A stretch of DNA of 64,000 nucleotides from Bacteroidales bacterium UBA4284 (GCA_002395925.1 DGVM01000191.1:18800-82799); one strand, 5' to 3'; numbered from the stretch's first letter, positions 36,903 to 45,931 are shown. A program made the numbers and translations. Notes: generated from the letters alone by a model not told the origin.

Positions 36903-37483
36903 GCAGCGTTTCCGATGTACGCTTCCGCTGTTCGCGCTGCAGCAGCGAATATGAGGCCCCGGTATATACGTTTATCGATGCCGGGTCCGACCCTGCGTTG
37001 CTGCCGCGCGTGCTGAGCGGAGAACTGTTCGTTCGCGAATGCCCGGTATGCGGATGCAAGGAGCTGATAACCAGCCCGGTGGTGTACCGCGACGAGAGGT
37101 GCCTTGTGTGCCTGAGCGACCGTCCTCTTGCCGCAGAAGGCCTCGAAGGGCTGAGCGGCAGGCTTGTCGGCGACGTGGGGTCGCTTATCGAAAAGGTCAA
37201 GATTTTCCATGCCGGACTCGACGATGCGGCCATGGAACTGTGCAAGTGGGTGATCCTTTCCGAAATCGGCAAGGACGTGAGCCTCAAGTTCCTGCGCACC
37301 GAGGGAGCCGACAACGAGATTATTTTTACATATCCCGAGAACGGGCAGATGCAGCTGCTTGCCGTGGGATTCAACGTTTACGAAGACTGCTGTGCCATCA
37401 TCGGCAGAAACCCGGAGCTTACGCAGAGCCTCCACGGACTTGCGAGGGTCGATGCGGACTGGGTTAACAGATTCATACGATAG
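36899..37483 (+). CDS. CpXC domain zinc-ribbon protein
   Basis: 194 residues. The N-terminal treble-clef or ribbon-like part has CSRCSSEYEAPVYTFIDAG, ECPVCGCKEL and RCLVCLSDRP: three CxxC knuckles of the CpXC type that probably bind zinc. The C-terminal half is mixed alpha/beta (AMELCKWVILSEIGKDVS, MQLLAVGFNVYEDCCAII). Function is unknown. The start overlaps the glycosyltransferase stop by ATGA and the YfhO gene follows after six bases, so it is co-transcribed with envelope genes. Confidence 0.75.
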   Translation: MSSVSDVRFRCSRCSSEYEAPVYTFIDAGSDPALLPRVLSGELFVRECPVCGCKELITSPVVYRDERCLVCLSDRPLAAEGLEGLSGRLVGDVGSLIEKVKIFHAGLDDAAMELCKWVILSEIGKDVSLKFLRTEGADNEIIFTYPENGQMQLLAVGFNVYEDCCAIIGRNPELTQSLHGLARVDADWVNRFIR

Positions 37484-37489
37484 CGCCTT

Positions 37490-39907
37490 ATGAAGAAGAA
37501 CATACTTATCGTCCTGGGGGTGGTCCTGGGCTTTCTGGTACTTTCCTACGCGTTTTTTCCGGAGCTTCTGTCCGGAAAGATAGTCAACCAGTTCGATATC
37601 TCGGGATGGGTGGGCATGGCCCAGGAAAAAAAAACCTGGGACAAGGCTCATCCCGACGATCCTGCGCTCTGGTCGGGTTCAATGTTCAGCGGCATGCCTG
37701 TTGCGGCCTTCGAAAGCTCACATAAAGGAGACTGGACCCAGACCGTTTACGACCTGCTGCTTACAGGCAAGCGTCCCGCAACCTACTTCTTCGTATCCCT
37801 TCTGGGCGCCTTCCTGCTCATGCTTTCGCTGGGTATCAGCCCTCTGGTTGCTGCCGGAGGAGCGATAGCGGTCACGTTCTGTTCGTACAACGTTCAGATA
37901 ATCCAGGTCGGACACAACACCAAGATGCAGGCGCTTGCGTTCCTCCCCTGGGTGCTTGCCGCCCTGGTGTTCACATACCGCAGTGCGCTGCGGGAGGGGC
38001 TGGACAGGCGGCGCCGCTGGTCGCTCGTGGCCCTTGGGGCGGCGCTGTTCGGCTTTGCCGTTTCGTTCCAGGTCAAGGCCAATCATCCCCAGATATCCTA
38101 CTATCTGGCGCTGATGATCCTTATATACGTCATCGTGCTGTTTGTCTGGATGCTTGTGCGCCGCAAGAACCAGAAATTCTTCTGGGCGGCGTCGGTGCTG
38201 CTCCTGCTTACGGGAATCGTTGGCATAGGCACCAATTCGTCCAAGCTCCTGCCTACATGGGAATACACTCCCTATTCCATGCGAGGCGGCTCTTCCGACG
38301 GAAACGGTGCGAAGGGCCTGTCACTCGATTACGCGACAGCCTGGTCTTACGGCTGGGAGGAACTGCCCAACCTGGTGATTCCCAATTATAACGGAGGCGC
38401 ATCCTCGGGTCCCTTGAGCCAGAACTCCGAGACAGTGCAGCTGCTGCGCCGCGCCGGCCAGGGCAATCTGGCACAGGTGAGCAAGCATCTGCCGACCTAC
38501 TGGGGCCCTCAGCCTTTTACCGCCGGACCCATGTATATGGGGGCGATAACGATGTTCCTGTTCGTGTTCGGCCTGATGTACTGGAAGGGCAAGGAGAAAT
38601 GGTGGCTGGTGGCTTCCTCGCTGCTTGCCGTGCTGCTTGCGGTAGGAAACCACTTCATGTGGTTCACCAAGCTCTTCTACGACGTCATGCCGCTGTACAA
38701 TAAGTTCCGCACTGTATCAATGGCGCTGGTGGTGTTGCAGTTTACGCTGCCTGTGCTGGGATTCCTCATGCTCGACCGCATAGTGCGCGACTCTTCCGAC
38801 GGCAAGACCCTTCGCCGCCAGGTGCTTTCTGCCGGCGGAGTGTCGCTTGGCCTGATCCTGCTGCTGGCGGCGCTCCAGAGCATGTTCGGAAGCTTCTCGG
38901 GAGCATCCGACGCCGGTCAGCCCGACATCCTGGTGGAAGCGCTGGTTGCGGACCGCATGACCCTGCTGTGGAACGATACCCTGCGTTCGCTGCTGTTTGT
39001 CGCCGTGGCGGCCGCCGTCCTCCTTTGGGCCACCGGCGGGTCGAAACGCCGCCTGCCTGCCGCCGCTGTGGTGTGCGCCCTTTTGCTGCTCGACGTTTTT
39101 ACGGTCGGCAAGCGTTACATCGGGAGCGACGACTTCGTGACCCCCAAGGCCTTCTATTCGCAGTTCCCCCAGCGTCCCGCCGACGAGTTCATCCTTGCCG
39201 ACAAGGATCCTTCGTACCGCGTAGTGGACCTTTCCGTCAACGTCTTCAACGATTCTCATCCGTCCTACTGGCATAAGAACATCGGAGGTTATTCTCCGGC
39301 AAAGCTTCAGCGCTACCAGGAGTATATCGACGCCCACATCACGCGCGACCTTTCCGCTCTCGCCGCTTCTTTCGGCGGGGCGACTACGATAGAGGAGGCG
39401 CAGGCCGCACTGCCGTACCTTGAGAGCCTCGCGTCGCTCAACTGCCGGTATATCATAATCGACGGCAACACCGTTCCGCTGCAGTACCCGTACGCCAGGG
39501 GCAATGCATGGTTCGAATCGGCGCAGGGGAGCATTGAGATGGACAGCTATACCCCCAACCGTCTGCAATATTCCTACAGCAGTACGACCGGAGGCAGGGC
39601 GGTTTTCAGCGAAGTGTATTATCCCGCAGGATGGGTGGCCCGGCTCGAAGACGGTACGGTCCTTCCCATCGATCTGTACGAGGGAGGCTCCGACGAGCTG
39701 GGAACAATAGCGGGAGGCCTTCTGCGATGCATCGACCTCCCGTCCGGGAATCATACTCTCAGTATGAGTTTTGAGCCCGTTTCTTACAGGAAAGGAGAAA
39801 CGCTCGCCCGCACAAGTTCAATCATTCTTTTATTGCTTCTTCTCGCGGGCGTGGCGTTCATTGCTGTTCCTGCTGCCGGTCTGCGAGCTTCGAAGCAGTC
39901 TCGATAA
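37490..39907 (+). CDS. YfhO family polytopic membrane protein
   Basis: 805 residues with about 12-13 hydrophobic helices. The first periplasmic loop has DISGWVGMAQEKKTWDKAHPDDPALWSGSMF, split by family landmarks (DPALW, GMP). YfhO proteins are GT-C-like and are linked to glycosylation of lipoteichoic acid or other envelope polymers in Firmicutes; Bacteroidota members are uncharacterised. The large C-terminal periplasmic domain (about 560-770) precedes a last helix (SSIILLLLLLAGVAFIAVP). Its final 50 bases overlap the end of the convergent VWA gene. Confidence 0.88.
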   Translation: MKKNILIVLGVVLGFLVLSYAFFPELLSGKIVNQFDISGWVGMAQEKKTWDKAHPDDPALWSGSMFSGMPVAAFESSHKGDWTQTVYDLLLTGKRPATYFFVSLLGAFLLMLSLGISPLVAAGGAIAVTFCSYNVQIIQVGHNTKMQALAFLPWVLAALVFTYRSALREGLDRRRRWSLVALGAALFGFAVSFQVKANHPQISYYLALMILIYVIVLFVWMLVRRKNQKFFWAASVLLLLTGIVGIGTNSSKLLPTWEYTPYSMRGGSSDGNGAKGLSLDYATAWSYGWEELPNLVIPNYNGGASSGPLSQNSETVQLLRRAGQGNLAQVSKHLPTYWGPQPFTAGPMYMGAITMFLFVFGLMYWKGKEKWWLVASSLLAVLLAVGNHFMWFTKLFYDVMPLYNKFRTVSMALVVLQFTLPVLGFLMLDRIVRDSSDGKTLRRQVLSAGGVSLGLILLLAALQSMFGSFSGASDAGQPDILVEALVADRMTLLWNDTLRSLLFVAVAAAVLLWATGGSKRRLPAAAVVCALLLLDVFTVGKRYIGSDDFVTPKAFYSQFPQRPADEFILADKDPSYRVVDLSVNVFNDSHPSYWHKNIGGYSPAKLQRYQEYIDAHITRDLSALAASFGGATTIEEAQAALPYLESLASLNCRYIIIDGNTVPLQYPYARGNAWFESAQGSIEMDSYTPNRLQYSYSSTTGGRAVFSEVYYPAGWVARLEDGTVLPIDLYEGGSDELGTIAGGLLRCIDLPSGNHTLSMSFEPVSYRKGETLARTSSIILLLLLLAGVAFIAVPAAGLRASKQSR

Positions 39908-41360
39908 GACTGAGGAGCTCTTTGCGGAGGCCAAGGGGGTCTGCGATATTGCGTGAACCCTTGTTTACCAGTTCCTTAGCCATTTCGTAGCTTGCGCTCC
40001 CCTTGTAGCGGGAGTCGCGGAGCATGAGCGAGAATGCCGTTATTCCTGCGGCGAAACTGAATTCCGGAGACGTAGCATAAGCGGCCCTGGGAACGGTGAT
40101 GTCGATTTTTAGGGGACGGCTCTCCTGCCCGAGCGCCTTTTTGTACCTTATGTCGAAGGAGGCGGCAGGCACTGACTCGGCATAGCTTTCGGCGGTAATG
40201 AGCTCGTAGAGAGCGGTGACGGTCTGGCCGGCGCCTATTTCTCCTGCGTCCTTCTTGTCATCCTCGAAGTCTTCATTATCCATGACGCGGTTCTCGTATC
40301 CGATGAGTCGGTAGCTGTCGATGGCGGGGGAGAAGGTAATCTGGCACTTGGTGTCGTTGGCGACGCTGTAGAAGTGCGAACGTTCGTTTACGAAGACCTT
40401 CATCATCTCATTTTCGCAATCTATGTAGGTGTAGGTGCCGTTGCCGTGGTTGGAAAGGCTCTCCATCCTGGCATCCTGGTAGTTGCCGCGGCCGAAGCCC
40501 ATTATGCTCAGGTAAATGCCCTTGTCCTGATAGCTTTCTACCATCTCTATCAGTTCTTCCGTTGAGGAGACTCCCACGTTGAAGTCGCCGTCGGTGCACA
40601 TTATGATGCGGTTGTTGCCTCCGGAAATGAAGTTCTCCGACGCCTCTTCGTAGGCCATCTTCATGGCAGGGCCGCCTGCGGTGGAGCCGTTGGCCTCGAG
40701 CTTGCGTATGGCTTTCTTGATTTTGTCGGGCTTGGTCACGAGGGTCGATTCCAGCAGCTTCTGTACGGAGCCGGAGTAGGTGAATATGGCCACCCTGTCC
40801 ACCGGACGCAGGTAGTCGATCATGTTGCACAGTCCGCTCTTCAGCAGTTCTATGCGGTCGTTACCCCTCATGGAACCCGATGTATCGATAAGCAGGATGT
40901 AGTTTGCGGGCGGGATGTCGGCCTCGGGAATGGATTTGCCCTTGAGCCCGAGGCGTAGGAGCTTGTGGGATGCATCCCAGGGGCAGTCGCCTATTTCGGC
41001 GTTGATGCCGACAGTTTCGTCACCTTCCGGGTCTTTGTAATCGAAGGTAAAGTAGTTGAGGAACTCTTCGGTGCGGACTGCGTCTCCGATTGGAAGCTGT
41101 CCTTCGGTGAGGCTCCGCCGGCAATAGGCGTAGGAGGCCCCGTCGGCATCTATGCTGAAAGTCGAGACCGGCTGGTCGGCAACCTTTATAAAGTCGTTCT
41201 CGGTGATTTGCTCGAAGCTGTCGCCGCTCTCCTGGCCTTCCTGGCCCATCATTCCCGCGGCGTCATTCATGCTTGGATAAAACCCGCCGAATTCTTTCGA
41301 ACAAGAGCAGAGGGCGACTGCTATGACGGCATACGAACAGAACAAATAAAAGCGTTTCAT
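39858..41360 (-). CDS. VWA-domain lipoprotein (YfbK-like, DUF3520)
   Basis: 500 residues. A lipobox (VIAVALCSC) is followed by an acidic spacer and a YfbK N-domain (STFSIDADGASYAYCRRSL ... VRTEEFLNYFTFDY). The von Willebrand A domain has a complete MIDAS start LLIDTSGSMRG and later STAGGPAM and CTDGDFNVGV. The C-terminal DUF3520 region ends FAAGITAFSLMLRDSRYKG. Such proteins bind protein partners through a metal ion; the partner is unknown. The 3' ends of this gene and the YfhO gene overlap by 50 bases in opposite directions. Confidence 0.88.
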   Translation of the reverse strand: MKRFYLFCSYAVIAVALCSCSKEFGGFYPSMNDAAGMMGQEGQESGDSFEQITENDFIKVADQPVSTFSIDADGASYAYCRRSLTEGQLPIGDAVRTEEFLNYFTFDYKDPEGDETVGINAEIGDCPWDASHKLLRLGLKGKSIPEADIPPANYILLIDTSGSMRGNDRIELLKSGLCNMIDYLRPVDRVAIFTYSGSVQKLLESTLVTKPDKIKKAIRKLEANGSTAGGPAMKMAYEEASENFISGGNNRIIMCTDGDFNVGVSSTEELIEMVESYQDKGIYLSIMGFGRGNYQDARMESLSNHGNGTYTYIDCENEMMKVFVNERSHFYSVANDTKCQITFSPAIDSYRLIGYENRVMDNEDFEDDKKDAGEIGAGQTVTALYELITAESYAESVPAASFDIRYKKALGQESRPLKIDITVPRAAYATSPEFSFAAGITAFSLMLRDSRYKGSASYEMAKELVNKGSRNIADPLGLRKELLSLIETASKLADRQQEQQ

Positions 41361-41453
41361 AAAATGTGTGTTTTACGAGAATAATCCGTAATTTCGTCAA
41401 ATCTTGCATCACAACGTGCAATATTTTGCCTCCGCGCGGATTTATCTGACGTA

Positions 41454-42113
41454 ATGAAAAGAAGATTATTTATCGTATTCCTGTTAATGGCGTCGCTGTG
41501 CTCCTGCATGAAATCGAACGACTTTGCCAGCGACGTTATCGGTTTCCCATACGATGCCGAGATAGTTGTGAGCGTCAAGCAGGCGGATGACGGAACGGTG
41601 TATCTGCAATACGGAAAGGACCGCCTTTATCCTGGTGGAGCCGTCCTCTTTGAACGGGAATGTCGTGCGCTGGCGTCGGTGACTGTATATGCAGAAGAGG
41701 TTCCGGAGTATGGCTACATGACCTATGTACATTGGATAGAAGAGCTTGACCGCGGTTCTTTCGGGGCTTTCCCGTCGCTTGCTGCCGCTTCCGACGGCAT
41801 CGATGTGCTTCCCGGGTCTTCGTTTACGAACGTGGAGGACGGCTATCTTACCATACACTACAAGGCATGGTGGGGAAAGGACGGCGTCGCTCCGCATAGC
41901 TTCACGCTGGTGCAGGGAGAAGATCCTTACAGCCTTACGCTATGCCACGACGCGCATGGAGAATCCCGCGACGAATACGCGGAAGGGCTTGTTTACTTTG
42001 ACATTAACTCGCTTCCCGCCACCGCCGGCGAGACGCATAAACTCACACTTAACTGGACAGGTACAGACGGTCTGCCCAAAGCTGCCGAATTTGAGTTCGA
42101 AACCCGCATATAG
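41454..42113 (+). CDS. NigD-like lipoprotein
   Basis: 219 residues with a lipobox (LLMASLCSC, Cys18). The N-terminal OB-like domain (SVKQADDGTVYLQYGKDRLYPGG, ECRALASVTVYAEE, YMTYVHWIEEL) and the C-terminal beta-sandwich (NVEDGYLTIHYKAWWG, LTLCHDAHGESRDEYAEGLV, FDINSLPATAGETHKLTLNW) match NigD, a Bacteroidota family first seen beside a bacteriocin locus. The function is unsettled. It lies 10 bases before an ECF sigma gene and may be part of its signalling unit or target. Confidence 0.8.
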   Translation: MKRRLFIVFLLMASLCSCMKSNDFASDVIGFPYDAEIVVSVKQADDGTVYLQYGKDRLYPGGAVLFERECRALASVTVYAEEVPEYGYMTYVHWIEELDRGSFGAFPSLAAASDGIDVLPGSSFTNVEDGYLTIHYKAWWGKDGVAPHSFTLVQGEDPYSLTLCHDAHGESRDEYAEGLVYFDINSLPATAGETHKLTLNWTGTDGLPKAAEFEFETRI

Positions 42114-42123
42114 CCTGTCTGAG

Positions 42124-42654
42124 ATGGACTTGGCCCGTCTTGCCGGCAGCGGAGATGTCCGCGGCCAGCGGGAGCTTTACGAGCGCTATGCCGGCTATCT
42201 TACCGCCGTGGTGCGCAGGTATATAGCCGATTCCGACGAGGCCAAGGACGTACTCCAGGATGCATTCATAAACATCTTCGGGCATCTTGACAGCTTCAGC
42301 TACAGGGGAGAAGGCTCACTGCAGGCATGGATGACCAGGATCGTGGTAAACGCCTCCCTGCACCGGCTCCGCAAAACCCCTCATGCCATGCTGGTGGACA
42401 ATATGCCCGAACCTCAGCCGGACGAGGAGCCCGATGTAGAAAACATACCGCTGGACGTGCTCCAGCGCATGATACGGCAGCTGCCCGACGGATACAGGAC
42501 TGTTTTTAACCTATACGTCTTCGAGCAGATGCCCCATAAGCAGATAGCTTCGCTGCTGGGAATAAAGGAGAATTCTTCGGCCTCTCAGTTCCTGCGGGCA
42601 AAGGCTCTTCTGGCGCGCGAAATAAAAGAATACAGAAGGAATCATGACAGATAA
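42124..42654 (+). CDS. ECF-type RNA polymerase sigma factor
   Basis: 176 residues from ATG 42124. Upstream in-frame sequence overlaps the NigD-like gene and does not resemble a sigma N-terminus, so this start is preferred. Region 2 is LYERYAGYLTAVVRRYIADSD, with EAKDVLQDAFINIF and GSLQAWMTRIVVNASLHRLR. Region 4 is LPDGYRTVFNLYVFEQMPHKQIASLLGIKENSSASQ (helix-turn-helix), seen in its parts MPHKQIASLLGIKE and SSASQFLRAKALL. It overlaps the next gene by 11 bases, typical of a sigma and anti-sigma pair. Confidence 0.93.
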   Translation: MDLARLAGSGDVRGQRELYERYAGYLTAVVRRYIADSDEAKDVLQDAFINIFGHLDSFSYRGEGSLQAWMTRIVVNASLHRLRKTPHAMLVDNMPEPQPDEEPDVENIPLDVLQRMIRQLPDGYRTVFNLYVFEQMPHKQIASLLGIKENSSASQFLRAKALLAREIKEYRRNHDR

Positions 42655-43930
42655 GAATTGGAAAGACACACTCCGGCAGGGTATGTCGGAGTATAAGGAA
42701 ACCCCTCCCGAGGGGCTTTGGGAAGCGCTTGAGGCTTCCGGGGCAGTCGGCGGCAAGACAGCCTCTGGCGCCGGTAAGGCTGGTGCCGGCTTGTTTGCCT
42801 GGCTTTTCGGCAACCGTGCTCCCGTGAGGTGGGCCGCAGTTGCAGGAGTGGCCGCGGCCGCAGCCGCCGTGCTGCTTGTCGTAAAACCCGGCGCTACCCG
42901 TAACGAACCGGTTTTGAGTTCAGATTTGCTTGCTTCCAATGAGCTCCGCGAGCCTTCCGCCGCAGATGAACCCGCCTTGCAGGAGCCGGAGCCTTCTGGC
43001 GTGCAGCAAGATGTCAGTACGCTTGTGCAGCCGTCGGGAAGAAGGCTGCAGCCTCAGTTTGCCGAGGTGCAAGTATCTGAACCTAAGGTTTCAGAGGTGT
43101 CTTCGGAGCCTTCGGCGGAGTCCGGTGACAGAGGAACTCAGAATGAAGCGCAGACGGCGCAGGAAGGCGACAAGCGTCAGGATGCCGGTGACAGTCAGCC
43201 GGTCTTCGAAACCTCATCGTCTTCGGGCTCTACGGCCGTAGCTCTTTCCCGGCCGGCAAAACGCAGCCGTCCCTTGATTGCCGCTAATTTTGTAGCCTCC
43301 GGCATGCCCGGCGGCACTGTTTCTACGAGCACCGTATCCTATGGAATCAGGAACGCCGCAAAGGGCCTTGCCGCGCCCAGCGCCGTTTCCATGTTGAGCC
43401 GTAACCGCATCACCCAGAACGACATAATCCGCAAGCTCGATTTCCAGGCTGGACTTATGCTGAGTCTCGATATCACCCGCCACTTTGGCATCGAGACGGG
43501 CTTGCAGTACACCCGGCTCGCATCGACCAGCGTATCCACCAGCGGCTCAATGTCGTCCAGTACTCAGGAGAAGACATCTTACATCGGTGTCCCCGTACAC
43601 GTGATTTACAGTCCCTTGAAGCTGAGTTTCATGTCGGTGTACCTGTCTGCCGGACCCGAAATCGAGTACGGTCTTTCGCGTAAATGGGACGTGTACGAGG
43701 TTATCAATTCCGCCCAGTCGCTCATCGACGGCGGTATCGAGAGGCCCGGCGACTGGGTGCTCAGCGCCAGCCTCAACGCCGGCGTGCAGCTGCAGCCGTT
43801 CCGGCATGGCGCCTTTTTCGTGCAGCCCGGCGTAGTGTATCGTCATTGCTGGGACAGCACCCCCGCCTCATACTACACGGACCACCCCGTATCGTTCCGT
43901 CTTTCTGCCGGATACAGGATTAATTTCTAA
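42644..43930 (+). CDS. Anti-sigma-like protein fused to an outer-membrane beta-barrel domain
   Basis: 428 residues. The N-terminal part (MTDKNWKDTLRQGMSEY, PPEGLWEALE) is cytoplasmic and resembles the start of anti-sigma-type proteins. A transmembrane segment (WAAVAGVAAAAAAVLLVV, about 63-80) leads to a roughly 120-residue Pro/Glu/Ser-rich linker. The C-terminal 200 residues (LDFQAGLMLSLDITRHFGIE ... PVSFRLSAGYRINF) read as an outer-membrane barrel, split here by strand marks. If both assignments hold, one chain links a cytoplasmic sigma-binding domain to the outer membrane. It is co-expressed with the sigma gene (11-base overlap). Confidence 0.8.
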   Translation: MTDKNWKDTLRQGMSEYKETPPEGLWEALEASGAVGGKTASGAGKAGAGLFAWLFGNRAPVRWAAVAGVAAAAAAVLLVVKPGATRNEPVLSSDLLASNELREPSAADEPALQEPEPSGVQQDVSTLVQPSGRRLQPQFAEVQVSEPKVSEVSSEPSAESGDRGTQNEAQTAQEGDKRQDAGDSQPVFETSSSSGSTAVALSRPAKRSRPLIAANFVASGMPGGTVSTSTVSYGIRNAAKGLAAPSAVSMLSRNRITQNDIIRKLDFQAGLMLSLDITRHFGIETGLQYTRLASTSVSTSGSMSSSTQEKTSYIGVPVHVIYSPLKLSFMSVYLSAGPEIEYGLSRKWDVYEVINSAQSLIDGGIERPGDWVLSASLNAGVQLQPFRHGAFFVQPGVVYRHCWDSTPASYYTDHPVSFRLSAGYRINF

Positions 43931-45522
43931 GACTGTTCCGCTCCCGCGACGGCGGTTTGTCCAAGGGCCTTTATTCTTTCCTCGAATTCGTCCTTTGGAC
44001 AAACGGCCTGGTTGCGCATCCTTGCCCGGTAGGTATATACCGTTGACAAAGAGCATTTAAGGAACGCAGCAATGCTGGGGGAGTCATCCATCCCAAGCTT
44101 TATGATAGCCAGTATGCGAAGTTCCGTGGGCATGGTGCGTTTGCTCTCGCTTACGCTGAAGCGCGCGTCTTCCCGCAGAAGGGCGTTGACTTCTGTAACG
44201 AAATTGGGGAAGATTCTTAGGAAGGTCTGGTCGAAGATCTGGTAGAACTGTTTGTAGCTGGTGAATTCCAGTGGTTGACGGAGTTCTTTGAGGAGAGCGT
44301 CCGTGCCTTGTTTTTTTGCTGTCTGCAGCAGGGAGTGGCGGTAGTCTTCACTCATGTCGAGGTGCTTTACGCTCAGGTTCATGTAAGTGAACATGTAACC
44401 GTCCTTGATTTTGTTAACCTCGGCAAGGGCCTGGTTCTTCTCTTCCAGGGCCTTGTTGACCCGCTCCAGCGTCCTCGACTGGCGCAGGTACAGGCGGCTT
44501 AGCATAAACGACCACGCAAGCAGGAAAGATAGTATTACGATGCTGACTATCAGCATGATCTGCCGGTTGCGCTCTACCTGTTCGCTGGCCTTTACGATGA
44601 TATCCTGAGCTTGTGAAGAGCGTATGAATTTGGCCTGGAAATCTCCTGCCAGCACGTCGTCGAAATGTATCTGTATGTAGCGGCTTGCCCTTTTGAGGTC
44701 GCCGTCATGATACAGGGCCAGGGCCAGTTCGTAGAGCGAAAGGAAGTCCCGGTTGGCGGCGCGGAAGTCTTCTATCGCTGAGCGTGCGAGATGTATCTTC
44801 TTGAGCGGCTGATCTCCCATCTGTCCGTAGAGCAGACCGGTGTGGTATTCCAGCGACAGCAGGTCCTGCTGAGAATCAGATTCTTTGGCTTGTTCTATAC
44901 TGCGCAGGAATACGTCCAGGGCTTCCTGCAGCCGCCCTTCGTCCCGGAGAAGTTGGGCATAAATCTTTTTCCCATAGAGGCTTACGGTGTCGCGGGAGAT
45001 ATATTGCCGCCTGAGGTCCTGCAAGGAATCCGGATAGTTCTGCTGATGCTGGAGGAAGCGCGGAAAACGCGAAATGTTTGCATAGACTTCGATTCCCCTC
45101 GACAGGTATTGGGGTATCAGTCCCAATGCCTCGAATCCTGTTGTGTCGAGCGATTCGAACTGTATAAGTGCGCGGGCCTCGTCGTGCGACCATACGAGCA
45201 GCTGGATTTCTGCAAGCCTCGTGAGCAGTTCCTCCTTGCGGGAGGCTGCGAAATCGTGCATAAGGGTCACATAGCGTCCGGCGGAGTCGGAGCTGTAATG
45301 CCTGTATGACTCGTAAAGGGACTCGGCACTCGACCATTTGCAGGAGTCGGGAGATTCCGACAGGCGCTGCCGCAGGAAATCGTTCTTCTGCTCGAACGAT
45401 TGCAGATAAACATTCCTTTGGGAAATGGCCTTGTCGAGCCGTTTGAGCTCCTGTGCGACCGGGTCAGGGGTGCAGGACGCAAGCGCCATAAGCAGAACAA
45501 AGACAAGCCGATGCGTTTTCAT
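43927..45522 (-). CDS. DUF6377-type membrane-bound TPR/HTH transcription regulator
   Basis: 531 residues. A lipobox-like signal (VLLMALASC) precedes a periplasmic helical sensor with TPR-like units (YAQLLRDEGRLQEALDVFLR, FLSLYELALALYHDGDLKRA). A transmembrane helix (IMLIVSIVILSFLLAWSFML, about 324-343) leads to a coiled coil (LERVNKALEEKNQALAEVN), the DUF6377 segment (GYMFTYMNLSVKHLD) and a C-terminal LuxR-like HTH (DSPSIAAFLKCSLSTVYTYR). Such one-chain regulators sit beside SusC/SusD loci. It is divergent from the 45.7-64 kb locus and is its most likely activator. Confidence 0.88.
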   Translation of the reverse strand: MKTHRLVFVLLMALASCTPDPVAQELKRLDKAISQRNVYLQSFEQKNDFLRQRLSESPDSCKWSSAESLYESYRHYSSDSAGRYVTLMHDFAASRKEELLTRLAEIQLLVWSHDEARALIQFESLDTTGFEALGLIPQYLSRGIEVYANISRFPRFLQHQQNYPDSLQDLRRQYISRDTVSLYGKKIYAQLLRDEGRLQEALDVFLRSIEQAKESDSQQDLLSLEYHTGLLYGQMGDQPLKKIHLARSAIEDFRAANRDFLSLYELALALYHDGDLKRASRYIQIHFDDVLAGDFQAKFIRSSQAQDIIVKASEQVERNRQIMLIVSIVILSFLLAWSFMLSRLYLRQSRTLERVNKALEEKNQALAEVNKIKDGYMFTYMNLSVKHLDMSEDYRHSLLQTAKKQGTDALLKELRQPLEFTSYKQFYQIFDQTFLRIFPNFVTEVNALLREDARFSVSESKRTMPTELRILAIIKLGMDDSPSIAAFLKCSLSTVYTYRARMRNQAVCPKDEFEERIKALGQTAVAGAEQS

Positions 45523-45754
45523 CTTTTTTCTGCAAAGGTATTAAAAATCCCAAATCAATGGTACAATAACTTATAAAACAACTTATAATTTTAATGTATG
45601 ATAATCGGGCGAAAACCCGTTTCTGCGATTCTGTAAGGCATATTTTAGCTAATTTCACTTATCAATTTCATTTAGATTTTCTTTTACGCGCGTTCAAATG
45701 TGTATTTATCTTAATAAATTTGTGAAACGCGAAGCACTCTAATAACCCAAAAAT
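45523..45754. promoter_or_regulatory. Divergent intergenic region between the regulator and the EEP/SusCD locus
   Basis: 232 AT-rich bases. Minus-strand TACCTTTG (45540-45533) lies 10 bases before the regulator ATG. Plus-strand TAAATTTG (45715-45722) lies 32 bases before the 58-residue ORF. Both are full TAnnTTTG boxes; neither has a clear -33 TTTG, as expected for activator-dependent promoters. An ACGCGCGT palindrome (45686-45693) lies just upstream of the plus box at a position suited to regulator binding. Confidence 0.5.
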
Positions 45755-45931
45755 ATGTTTATAAACAAAATTCTTTCATTAATGAAGACCATTTTCAAAA
45801 AGCCGGACTATGTGGCGCCCACGGCCCGCATTAATGTCATCAGCGCTGAGAGGGTCCTCTGCGGCAGCAACAGCATGACTGTCACACTGGACGAAGAATT
45901 AGTCCAAGAAGAATACGGATGGGAGATTTAA
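45755..45931 (+). CDS. 58-residue peptide leading the locus, function unknown
   Basis: The frame encodes MFINKILSLMKTIFKKPDYV then APTARINVISAERVLCGSNS and an acidic tail ending EEYGWEI; an internal ATG at 45782 gives 49 residues. The pattern KPxxxAPxxxIxVIxxExxLCGS followed by an acidic, glycine/tryptophan-containing tail recurs in small Bacteroidota proteins encoded ahead of surface-lipoprotein operons. It has no signal peptide. It ends two bases before the next start, implying translational coupling. It could be a secreted peptide precursor or a regulatory leader; neither is shown. Confidence 0.65.
   Translation: MFINKILSLMKTIFKKPDYVAPTARINVISAERVLCGSNSMTVTLDEELVQEEYGWEI

Noticed and set aside
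41746..42123. N-terminal extension of the sigma factor
   Set aside because: It overlaps the NigD-like gene, and its sequence is low-complexity and unrelated to sigma region 1 or 2.
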